Assembly (NCBI RefSeq): GCF_963924675.1
Contig: NC_089232.1
Coordinates: 38,711,159-38,775,158, forward strand
DNA: 64,000 bases
From: Phocoena phocoena
Taxonomy: Eukaryota > Chordata > Mammalia > Artiodactyla > Phocoenidae
Direction of reading: 5' to 3'
Both the position numbers and the translations under genes were made by a program. This document shows, piece after piece, positions 43,001-46,910 of the stretch. The notes beneath the pieces were generated by a model. That model did not search any database. It was not told where the DNA came from and saw only the letters and a list, made by a program, of their open reading frames with translations. How positions within the stretch are numbered: position 1 is the first letter of the stretch; each line of letters begins with the position of its first letter.

Positions 43001-45960
43001 GATAGGGAAAATGTATTAATCAAAAAGAAAAAAATGTACATGTAAGTGTACACATTTACACAGTAGACAACAATTTTTCTAATCTGTATTAGTGATCTCA
43101 AAGTCACTTAAAAGTGGTAGTAACAGTCTCAGAGTTACTAGAAAATATTACGGTCTTTATGTGGGTTTTGTTGAGTTCTCTTTATAATAAGGTGAACTTG
43201 TATTCCTTCACTTTGGTAATTCATTTGTCTAATAAATAGTAATTTTGTCTTCCCTGATAGGTGAATTCTATTAGCTTTTGAGTTTGACTTTCACATCTTA
43301 ACGGGGTCCACTAACAACTCCAAACATTTATACTGAATTAGGGCTTGCTTTCCCCCTTCCATTTAACATAATTCAGGCATTGAAACTTTATTTTGTTCCC
43401 ACTATTCGTTTTTAGGACTTTGAAGAATATCCTGAGCACAGAACGAACTTTTTCTTACTACTTCAGGCTGTCAATTCTCATTGTTTCCCAGCATTCCTGG
43501 CTATTCCACCTGCACAGTTTAAACTTGTTTTGGATTCCATCATTTGGGCTTTCAAACATACTATGAGGAATGTAGCAGATACAGGTAAATACACAGAAAC
43601 GATGTTCTTTATTCATTTGCTTACCAACCCACAATCCATGTACAGACACTTACAGGTAGGTGTATAGTGGTAGACAGGTAGGTATCACTTCACTTCTCAT
43701 GGTTTTGTTTGAACGCATCAATTGCATAGATAGGTCTGAGTAAGTCCTATAAACAGTTTAATCAGATCCAGAGTGAGTTCATAGAATTGAGTTACAGAGA
43801 GATGGGCATAAGATTCAAGGCAGGGAGAACATCACTCACCCATATCCTCACCAGTGTTTCCTTTTCCCCATATGCTTTTCCTCTGTGGCACCGAGGGTTA
43901 ACTAAGGATAAAACAAAAAAACTTTATATTTGGAGGGTTTGTTTTCCTTTTAAATAACTGTTCTATGTAACAGAAAAATCTACTCAGTTGCACTGCTTTT
44001 GGAGTGGATGTAGAGAGAATCAACGAAACCTTCAGAAATACTGGAAAGGTGGTAATGGTTAGATTATAGCCTGTAAGTTAGCAGACATTGATTCCAGTTT
44101 AACTCCATTACTGAGTCAAGATAATTTAGGCAAATAATTGTCATTAGCAAAAAAAGAGGGGTGAATGGACTTTGAATGAATTGTTTAATAGCTGAAACAC
44201 TATCATAAATGTTGTCAGTATGTAATAACGTTGTTGGCATTATATGTATTTTAGGCTTACAGATACTTTTTACACTCTTACAAAATGTTGCACAAGAAGA
44301 AGCTGCAGCTCAGAGTTTCTATCAAACTTATTTTTGTGATATTCTTCAGCATATCTTTTCTGTCGTGACAGACACCTCACATACTGCTGGTAAGAATTTA
44401 AAGCCATAAAAGTATGTGTTCCGGTTGCTCTTACATCTTGAAGTTAATGATGTCCTTCTTAACAGGTTTGACAATGCATGCATCTATCCTTGCATATATG
44501 TTTAATTTGGTTGAAGAAGGAAAAATAAGTACACCATTAAATCCTGGAAATCCAGTTAACAACCAAATGTTTATTCAGGAATATGTGGCTAATCTTCTTA
44601 AGTCTGCATTCCCTCATCTTCAGGAGTAAGTATAAATAGACTTTAATAAACTTAAATTTTTAAGTTTTTTTTTTTAAAGCAATTAATCATTGTGTTTTGA
44701 CTTGCAGTGCTCAAGTAAAGCTCTTTGTGACAGGACTTTTCAGCTTAAATCAGGATATTCCTGCATTCAAGGAACATCTTAGGGATTTCCTGGTACAGAT
44801 AAAGGTATGTATTTTATTTGCAGTTGCAGAAGTATTGACTAAATACTGATTGAATTCTTGCATCCAGAATTGACCGCTTTTTGTAATGCAAAATGAGTGA
44901 GCTTTTAAAATACGTGTAGTCTTACTCTTTTGAGACTGATTACAGAAGGAAACACTTTCAAAGTCAAGGCCAGGAAGAGGAGATAGGTTTGAAATGGTTT
45001 GAAATGTTCGGGGGAACTTTTTATTAATATAATTCATCTTAGAATATCTTTTGCAACATTGTGATTGAATCTCATAGGTATTTTTAAAGGAGTGGAATGG
45101 ATGAAAGAAACACATTGGTAGTTCCTTTTGGGATTTTCCATTTTGTTAGTAAGGAATTCATTTTAGGGGGAACATGATAATTAGCAGATACCAGCCTATT
45201 TTTACTGCTGTTACAATGCTCCATTTACTTATGGGAAGAGGGATTTTTCTTGTATCATCATGCTTTAAAGAAATACAAAAAGTACCATGAAACTCATAAG
45301 TAGTTGATGTTATCTATGTCTATTAAAGAATTGGTCACATAAGATATTCAGGTTTTTTTCCCTCCAAAATACAAAGGTTTTGTTTTTTGTTTGTGTTTTT
45401 TTTTACTGTAAATATAAAATTAGTAAAAAAAAAAAAAAAAACTAATTCATAAAGTTGAGAGTGTATAAAGGATGAAAATTGTCTGAAACACAGCTATGAG
45501 GACAATTATAGAAACTTGATCGTTAGTCTTTCTTGGTATCGTTGCTTATGGAGTATATTTTGTATATGGCATTACACTATCCCTCTTTTGAAATCTATTT
45601 TTCCCCCCAACTAACACCTTTGGTTTTTAATTCAGTTGTGTAGAATTATAAAAATAATATACCATAATTTAAACTCAGTAATTGATGGATAAATTATATT
45701 GCTTGTGTAAACTGGGAGGTGCTTGTCTACACTTTTTTTTTCCCAAAGGCAAGTCTTTTTGCGAATTGAAGTTTACTAAAGTATGTTGATGTTTCAACTG
45801 TCTGTTTCCACAGGAGTTTGCAGGTGAAGATACATCGGATCTCTTTTTGGAAGAAAGAGAAACAGCCCTTCGACAGGCTCAGGAAGAGAAACATAAACTT
45901 CAAATGTCTGTCCCTGGCATCCTTAATCCACATGAAATTCCAGAAGAAATGTGTGATTAA
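6876..45960 (+). CDS. XPO1: Exportin-1 (CRM1), complete spliced CDS over 24 coding exons
   Basis: XPO1 is the karyopherin-beta receptor that binds leucine-rich NES cargo together with RanGTP in the nucleus. It carries cargo through nuclear pores and releases it when RanGTP is hydrolysed in the cytoplasm. It also exports snRNAs (via PHAX), ribosomal subunits (via NMD3) and some mRNAs. Joining exons 2-25 gives 1071 codons plus TAA, with consistent phases throughout. Domains follow the family: N-terminal CRIME/importin-beta region (about residues 10-150), HEAT repeats throughout, the acidic Ran-contacting loop in HEAT 9 (about 423-448), the NES groove of HEAT 11-12 with Cys528 (codon 38263-38265) and Glu571 (codon 38392-38394), and the C-terminal helix with acidic tail ending EEMCD. 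No frameshift, internal stop or missing functional residue was seen. A few residues differ from the human protein as I remember it, for example Ala191 and the last exon's [17 protein letters not shown]. These look like ordinary mammalian variants. Confidence 0.98.
8766..8971 (-). repeat. CHR-2-type tRNA-Glu SINE, antisense in intron 2
   Basis: Poly-T head, then GCGGTACGCGGGCCTCTCAC through to CCACCAGGGAAGCCC, the reverse complement of a full SINE with its tRNA-Glu-like 5' end. It is flanked by a perfect 13-bp TSD, GGAAAACATGTTT, at 8753-8765 and 8972-8984. Many CpGs are intact, so it is young. Confidence 0.93.
9207..9420 (-). repeat. CHR-2-type tRNA-Glu SINE, antisense in intron 2
   Basis: Full-length copy like the one at 8766, flanked by a perfect 14-bp TSD, AAACTCATTGTTTT, at 9193-9206 and 9421-9434. 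It lies 222 bp from its neighbour in the same orientation. Confidence 0.93.
10580..10792 (+). repeat. CHR-2-type tRNA-Glu SINE, sense in intron 2
   Basis: Begins GGGCTTCTGTGGTGGCGGTG and ends GCGTACCGC plus an A-rich tail. TSD AAAAGCCAAAAGAG (10566-10579) versus AAAAGCCACAAGAG (10793-10806), one mismatch. It is one of only three sense SINEs in the gene and is inverted relative to the copies at 8766 and 9207. Confidence 0.92.
11370..11620 (+). repeat. Possible ancient retroposon fragment
   Basis: Text such as 'gaaagtgattatctctaaag' followed by an A-rich end resembles 3' ends of old mammalian retroposons. Family not assigned. Confidence 0.25.
12036..12334 (-). repeat. Long tRNA-Glu SINE (Bov-tA/CHR-like), antisense in intron 2
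   Basis: T-rich head, GGCTGCGTTGGGTCTTCATT, and a tRNA-like end GCCACCAGGGAAGCCC. It is the longer SINE type of about 300 bp. TSD TACCCATTCTT at 12025-12035 and 12335-12345 is perfect. It ends about 170 bp before the exon 3 acceptor. Confidence 0.88.
12506..12607 (+). CDS. XPO1: XPO1 exon 3, residues 43-76
   Basis: Acceptor TTTTAG ends at 12505; donor GTAAGC starts at 12608. Encodes [20 protein letters not shown] and onward, part of the importin-beta N-terminal (CRIME) region that contacts RanGTP. In phase 0 at both ends. Confidence 0.97.
12608..16141 (+). other. XPO1: XPO1 intron 3
   Basis: A 3.5-kb GT-AG intron (GTAAGC to TTTTCAG). I recognise no young SINE or LINE in it, in contrast to introns 2 and 4. 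It is largely unique AT-rich DNA. Confidence 0.7.
16142..16214 (+). CDS. XPO1: XPO1 exon 4, residues 77-100
   Basis: Acceptor TTTTCAG ends at 16141; donor GTAGGA starts at 16215. Encodes [20 protein letters not shown] and onward. It ends one base into codon 101 (Gly), completed by exon 5. Confidence 0.97.
17742..17798. repeat. Perfect 23-bp inverted repeat (hairpin)
   Basis: Arms 17742-17764 and 17776-17798 are perfectly complementary around an 11-base loop (17765-17775). The arm core is TTCCAGGGCATAT and its partner is ATATGCCCTGGAA. Three more pairs form after a one-base bulge (17799). Not part of any repeat I recognise. Confidence 0.85.
18804..18913 (-). repeat. Internally deleted CHR-type SINE, antisense in intron 4
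   Basis: About 110 bp instead of about 206. It keeps both ends (T-rich head, GCGCCACCAGGGAAGCCC) and a 12-bp TSD, CCAAGATAAGTT, at 18792-18803 and 18914-18925. Several internal blocks are missing, including the region that held the B-box equivalent. Confidence 0.88.
19400..19540 (+). repeat. L2 LINE 3' end
   Basis: 'aataagcttaatggtatcag', 'agaatgtctttattgcattc' and 'tggtatataggtgttcagta' followed by 'aattaatgaa' follow the order of the L2 3' consensus (AATGTAAGCTCCATGAGG ... TAGTAGGTGCTCAATAAAT). Diverged. Confidence 0.5.
19655..20535 (-). repeat. LINE-1 3' end, 5'-truncated, antisense in intron 4
   Basis: Starts with 3'-UTR text ('gttctctgtgctatacagta', 'ttatccctcccccaatcccc') and passes into the antisense ORF2 C-terminus ('cattcctaccaacagtgcag', 'tctgtaggttgtctttttg'). 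Flanks 'gacaatttttcatt' and 'gacaatatttttga' may be a diverged TSD. Confidence 0.85.
21100..21340 (+). repeat. Ancient L2-like repeat fragment
   Basis: 'gatttctgcaatagcatcc', 'taactgggctcctt' and 'gcatgcttaaagtctctcat' follow the order of a common old mammalian repeat ('ATTACTGCAATAGCCTCCT ... CTGCTTAAAACCCTTCA'). Family assignment uncertain. Confidence 0.4.
21345..21795 (-). repeat. Old LINE-1 (L1M-type) fragment, antisense
   Basis: Begins 'aagttttgttaaggtatatt' with 'acaccactgtaatcaagacc', then 'ctggctgcccaactgttttc' and 'tcaccaaagcttggtattgt', as in antisense 3' regions of old L1 subfamilies. No TSD seen. Confidence 0.6.
22325..22770 (-). repeat. Old LINE-1 (L1M-type) fragment, antisense
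   Basis: 'taccattttaagtgtatagt', 'gtgcaaccatcattactatt' and 'tgattaatattccattatac' give the antisense 3' end of an old L1, related to the copies at 21345 and 36292. Confidence 0.65.
23160..24070 (+). repeat. LINE-1 3' end, 5'-truncated, sense in intron 4
   Basis: Sense ORF2 C-terminus with frame damage ('ccaacaggcatgtgaaaagg', 'tggagagggtgtggagaaaa', 'gatgaatggataaagaagat'), then the 3' UTR ('tgctgtacacctgaaactaa'), ending in an A-rich tail near 24065. A CA/TG microsatellite occupies 23581-23620. It is inverted relative to the copy at 19655. Confidence 0.88.
23581..23620. repeat. CA/TG microsatellite inside LINE-1
   Basis: Imperfect alternation 'gtgtgtgtatatacacacac' inside the sense LINE-1 fragment, likely grown from the L1 'cacatatatac' segment. 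Confidence 0.8.
24288..24523 (-). repeat. tRNA-Glu SINE (Bov-tA/CHR-like), antisense; first of two at one site
   Basis: Poly-T head, GGCTGCTTTGGGTCTTTGTT, to CCACCAGGGAAGCCCC. Flanked by GGAGTCTGCAACTTTTT (24271-24287) and GGAGACTGCAACTTTTT (24524-24540). Confidence 0.9.
24541..24762 (-). repeat. CHR-2-type SINE, antisense; second at the same site
   Basis: GCGGTACGCGGGCCTCTCAC to CTCCAGGGAAGCCC. It abuts the preceding SINE's downstream TSD and is followed by a third copy of it, GAGACTACAACTTTTT (24763-24778). Confidence 0.92.
25844..25967 (-). repeat. Short CHRS-type tRNA SINE, antisense
   Basis: Poly-T of about 19, 'ggtcgtgccacgtgacttgt', a tRNA-like end 'ggccaccagggagctccc'. Short SINE type lacking the GC-rich body of the CHR-2-like copies. 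Confidence 0.82.
26705..26850 (-). repeat. LINE-1 3'-UTR fragment, antisense
   Basis: 'tacatcaggttcttattaat', 'tgtcaatcccaatctcccag' and 'ttcatcccacccccggccac' match the antisense extreme 3' end of cetartiodactyl L1, truncated within about 145 bp. Confidence 0.65.
26930..27128 (-). repeat. CHR-2-type SINE, antisense
   Basis: After a TG/T-rich head: 'gcgggcctctcactgttgtg' through 'gcgccaccagggaagccc'. It lies 13 bp from a second SINE in the same orientation. The pair may be nested: 'cagaattttt' at 26903 and 'cagaattgtt' at 27429 look like the outer TSD. Confidence 0.88.
27142..27428 (-). repeat. Long tRNA-Glu SINE (Bov-tA/CHR-like), antisense
   Basis: Poly-T, 'ggctgtgttgggtcttcatt', full long body, ending 'gcaccaccagggaagcccc'. 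Directly follows the CHR-2-type copy. Confidence 0.88.
29627..29688 (+). CDS. XPO1: XPO1 exon 5, residues 101-121
   Basis: Acceptor TAATAG ends at 29626; donor GTAAGA starts at 29689. Completes Gly101 and encodes [20 protein letters not shown]. Confidence 0.97.
29914..29958 (+). CDS. XPO1: XPO1 exon 6, residues 122-136
   Basis: A 45-base exon between acceptor TTCTTAG (ends 29913) and donor GTAAGT (29959). Encodes [15 protein letters not shown]. In phase at both ends, so skipping would delete 15 residues in frame. Confidence 0.97.
30234..31086 (+). repeat. LINE-1 3' end, 5'-truncated, sense in intron 6
   Basis: Sense ORF2 C-terminus ('aatgctggaaagggtgtggt', 'actcagccataaaaagaaac') plus the 3' UTR ('gggaagcagcagcaaagcat'), ending 'ctattaaaataaaa'. 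TSD AAAAAATTTCTCATCT at 30218-30233 recurs after the tail near 31087-31107 with extra A/T bases. Confidence 0.92.
32039..32220 (+). CDS. XPO1: XPO1 exon 7, residues 137-196
   Basis: Acceptor TATTTTAG ends at 32038. Encodes [20 protein letters not shown] and onward to KHLKD. It ends AG (two bases of Ser197), completed by the C of exon 8, which forces the donor to be CAG|GCAAGT at 32221: a GC-AG intron. Residue 191 is Ala where I recall Ser in human. Confidence 0.97.
32726..32763. repeat. Perfect 19-bp tandem duplication
   Basis: GGTGTATAAGCACATTTTA occurs at 32726-32744 and again at 32745-32763 with no mismatch. Confidence 0.95.
32840..32975 (+). repeat. CHRS-type tRNA SINE, sense in intron 7
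   Basis: 'gggacttgcctggctgtcca' start, B-box-like 'gggttcgatacct', then 'cccacatgccatgcagtgtg' and an A-rich tail. Its tail is the target of the next SINE. Confidence 0.85.
32977..33188 (+). repeat. CHR-2-type SINE, sense in intron 7
   Basis: GGGCTTCCCTGGTGGCGCAG through CGCGTACTGC and an A-rich tail. Flanks AATAAAAG before and after suggest insertion into the A-tail of the preceding SINE. Confidence 0.92.
33469..33517 (+). CDS. XPO1: XPO1 exon 8, residues 197-213
   Basis: Acceptor TCTTTTAG ends at 33468; donor GTAAGT at 33518. Completes Ser197 and encodes [17 protein letters not shown] 76-bp intron follows. Confidence 0.97.
33594..33713 (+). CDS. XPO1: XPO1 exon 9, residues 214-253
   Basis: Acceptor TTGTAG ends at 33593; donor GTATAG at 33714. 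Encodes [20 protein letters not shown] and onward to LIYK, part of the HEAT solenoid. Confidence 0.97.
34230..34440 (-). repeat. Old LINE-1 (L1M-type) fragment, antisense in intron 9
   Basis: 'ttggatcaataggtatgtcc', 'gcttaccaaattgccacccc' and 'tttacaccttctcaacagta' match antisense 3' text of old L1. It may extend upstream to about 34000. Confidence 0.6.
34851..34979 (+). CDS. XPO1: XPO1 exon 10, residues 254-296
   Basis: Acceptor AAAATAG ends at 34850 behind a C/T tract; donor GTAATA at 34980. Encodes [20 protein letters not shown] and onward to MMQLKQ. Confidence 0.97.
35568..35744 (-). repeat. tRNA SINE (Bov-tA/CHR-like), antisense in intron 10
   Basis: 'ttggttgcactgggtcttag' to 'gcgccaccagggaagtccc'. 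Shorter and more diverged than the young copies. It ends about 110 bp before exon 11. Confidence 0.8.
35855..36013 (+). CDS. XPO1: XPO1 exon 11, residues 297-349
   Basis: Acceptor TCGCAG ends at 35854; donor GTAGGC at 36014. Encodes [20 protein letters not shown] and onward to RETLME. The reading frame stays open into the intron by chance. Confidence 0.97.
36292..36720 (-). repeat. Old LINE-1 (L1M-type) fragment, antisense in intron 11
   Basis: 'ttgagatgtaattcacataa', 'agtacattcacagtgttgtc' and 'ggctgaataatactttgtat' give the same old-L1 antisense order as at 22325. Confidence 0.65.
36966..37163 (+). CDS. XPO1: XPO1 exon 12, residues 350-415
   Basis: Acceptor TATGTAG ends at 36965; donor GTAACA at 37164. 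Encodes [20 protein letters not shown] and onward to LYLPVLSK. The last residues differ from human as I recall it (PMLFK), probably a normal species variant. Confidence 0.97.
37311..37499 (-). repeat. CHR-2-type SINE, antisense in intron 12
   Basis: (TTTTA)n head, GCGGTATGCGGGCCTCTCAC to CCACCAGGGAAGCCC, with small internal deletions near 37370-37395. Perfect 11-bp TSD AACAATTGATT at 37300-37310 and 37500-37510. Confidence 0.92.
37652..37790 (+). CDS. XPO1: XPO1 exon 13, residues 416-461, acidic loop
   Basis: Acceptor TGAATAG ends at 37651; donor GTAAGT at 37791. Encodes [20 protein letters not shown] and onward. It contains the HEAT 9 acidic loop (about residues 423-448) that clasps RanGTP and couples Ran binding to cargo binding. 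Ends one base into Val462. Confidence 0.97.
37985..38166 (+). CDS. XPO1: XPO1 exon 14, residues 462-522
   Basis: Acceptor CTTGTAG ends at 37984; donor GTATGT at 38167. Completes Val462 and encodes [20 protein letters not shown] and onward to VTVIK, including Ile521 at the edge of the NES groove. Confidence 0.97.
38248..38404 (+). CDS. XPO1: XPO1 exon 15, residues 523-574, NES groove with Cys528
   Basis: Acceptor TTTACAG ends at 38247; donor GTAAAT at 38405. Encodes [20 protein letters not shown] and onward. Carries Cys528 (TGT, 38263-38265), the residue alkylated by leptomycin B and selinexor; groove residues Leu525, Lys534, Lys537, Ala541, Met545, Phe554, Phe561 and Phe572; and Glu571 (GAA, 38392-38394), mutated to Lys in human B-cell cancers. 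All are the normal residues here. Confidence 0.98.
38509..38672 (+). CDS. XPO1: XPO1 exon 16, residues 575-629
   Basis: Acceptor TTGTTAG ends at 38508; donor GTATGT at 38673. Completes Glu575 and encodes [20 protein letters not shown] and onward to LQPQQ, finishing the NES-groove HEAT pair. Confidence 0.97.
38963..39097 (+). CDS. XPO1: XPO1 exon 17, residues 630-674
   Basis: Acceptor AACATAG ends at 38962; donor GTAAGT at 39098. Encodes [20 protein letters not shown] and onward to QQATK. Confidence 0.97.
39209..39408 (-). repeat. CHR-2-type SINE, antisense in intron 17
   Basis: GCGGTACGCGGGCCTCTCAC to CCACCAGGGAAGCC, TSD CCATAAGTGCTTTT at 39195-39208 and 39409-39422. It fills over a third of the 563-bp intron 17 and starts about 110 bp after the donor. 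Confidence 0.92.
39661..39844 (+). CDS. XPO1: XPO1 exon 18, residues 675-735
   Basis: Acceptor CTTCGCAG ends at 39660; donor GTAAGC at 39845. Encodes [20 protein letters not shown] and onward to AAIQAN. Ends one base into Gly736. Confidence 0.97.
40172..40278 (+). CDS. XPO1: XPO1 exon 19, residues 736-771
   Basis: Acceptor TTTTTAG ends at 40171; donor GTAAGT at 40279. Completes Gly736 and encodes [20 protein letters not shown] and onward to SNDPQM. Confidence 0.97.
40279..42535 (+). other. XPO1: XPO1 intron 19
   Basis: A 2.26-kb GT-AG intron. 41180-41660 looks like old L1 3' ends. The remainder is unassigned AT-rich DNA, with a T-rich tract before the exon 20 acceptor. Confidence 0.75.
41180..41660 (+). 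repeat. Old LINE-1 3' end(s), sense in intron 19
   Basis: 'gaatatagtcaataactcat', 'ggtgacagatcgtaactaga' and 'gtgtttatcagaggtggggg' are typical of sense 3' ends of old L1. The unit 'atgtggggaatatggtc' is locally duplicated at about 41274-41307. Confidence 0.55.
42536..42730 (+). CDS. XPO1: XPO1 exon 20, residues 772-836
   Basis: Acceptor AAAACAG ends at 42535; donor GTATGT at 42731. Encodes [20 protein letters not shown] and onward to LNMINK. Confidence 0.97.
43416..43584 (+). CDS. XPO1: XPO1 exon 21, residues 837-892
   Basis: Acceptor TTTTTAG ends at 43415; donor GTAAAT at 43585. Encodes [20 protein letters not shown] and onward to MRNVADT. Ends one base into Gly893. Confidence 0.97.
44255..44389 (+). 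CDS. XPO1: XPO1 exon 22, residues 893-937
   Basis: Acceptor ATTTTAG ends at 44254; donor GTAAGA at 44390. Completes Gly893 and encodes [20 protein letters not shown] and onward to TSHTA. The next intron is only 76 bp. Confidence 0.97.
44466..44625 (+). CDS. XPO1: XPO1 exon 23, residues 938-990
   Basis: Acceptor TTAACAG ends at 44465; donor GTAAGT at 44626. Completes Gly938 and encodes [20 protein letters not shown] and onward to FPHLQ. Ends two bases into Asp991. Confidence 0.97.
44708..44804 (+). CDS. XPO1: XPO1 exon 24, residues 991-1023
   Basis: Acceptor CTTGCAG ends at 44707; donor GTATGT at 44805. Completes Asp991 and encodes [20 protein letters not shown] and onward to LVQIK. Confidence 0.97.
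45814..45960 (+). CDS. XPO1: XPO1 exon 25 (last), residues 1024-1071 and stop
   Basis: Acceptor TTCCACAG ends at 45813. Encodes [20 protein letters not shown] and onward to the C-terminal EEMCD, then TAA at 45958-45960. It includes the C-terminal helix and acidic tail that hold free CRM1 in a low-affinity state. Confidence 0.98.
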   Translation, partial: EFAGEDTSDLFLEERETALRQAQEEKHKLQMSVPGILNPHEIPEEMCD

Positions 45961-46910
45961 AGTCAGAAGTCATGCTGGGTTGTTGTTGTTTTTTTGTTTT
46001 TTTTTTTTTTCTTTTTCTGTTTTTTTTTTTTTTTTTTTCTGCAACTCTGTTAGCAGATGAAAACAGCGTCTGGATATTTGTCGACCAAAATGATGCCAAT
46101 TTGTAAATTAAAATGTCACCTAGTGGCCCTTTTTCTTACGTGTTTTTTGTATAAGAAATTTTCTGTGAAATATCCTTCCATTGTTTAAGCTTTTGTTTTG
46201 GTCATCTTTATTTAGTTTGCATGAAGTTGGAAATTAAGGCATTTTTTAAAATTTTACTTCATGCCCATTTTGTGGCTGGGATGGGGGGAGGAGGCAAATT
46301 CAATTTGAACATATACTTGTAAATTCTAATGCAAAATTATACAATTTTTCCTGTAACCAATACCAGTTTTTAATTAGGGAGCATTTTCTTTCTAGCCTGT
46401 ATTTCAGTCTAGAAGAAAAGGTAATGAGTAAGACAAATTGCGTTGTTAAAAGGATTACTATAGTGCTGCATTGTCTGAAATTAGCACCTCTTGGACTGAA
46501 TTGTTTGTCTAGGCTACATGTATTACAAGTCTGTTTGGCAAGTTTGCAGCAAGATCATGTGCATATCATCCCATTGTAAAGCAACTTCAAAAAATATGGG
46601 AACACAGTTAGTTATTTTTACACAGTTCTTTTTGTTTGTGTGTGTGTGTGCTGTCGCTTGTCGACAACAGCTTTTTGTTTTCCTCAATGAGGAGTGTTGC
46701 TCATTTGTGAGCCTTCATTAACTCGAAGTGAAATGGTTAAAAATATTTATCCTGTTAGAATAGGCTGCATCTTTTTAACAACTCATTAAAAAACAAAACA
46801 AAACTCTGGCTTTTGAGATGACTTATACTAATTTACATTGTTTACCAAGCTGTAGTGCTTTAAGAACACTACTTAAAAAGCAAAATAAACTTGGTTTACA
46901 TTTATTTTCC
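45961..46910 (+). other. XPO1: XPO1 3' UTR
   Basis: Runs from the stop codon to about 20 bases after the AATAAA at 46884-46889. It begins with long U-rich tracts (45978-46040) only about 20 bases after the stop, and carries a GT repeat near 46637-46651 and a TTGTCGACAA palindrome near 46659. The end point is inferred from the signal. Confidence 0.75.
46884..46889 (+). terminator. XPO1: XPO1 polyadenylation signal
   Basis: Canonical AATAAA inside 'aagcaaaataaacttggttt', about 925 bp after the stop, followed by T-rich text. An ATTAAA at 46785-46790 could serve an alternative end. Confidence 0.7.
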
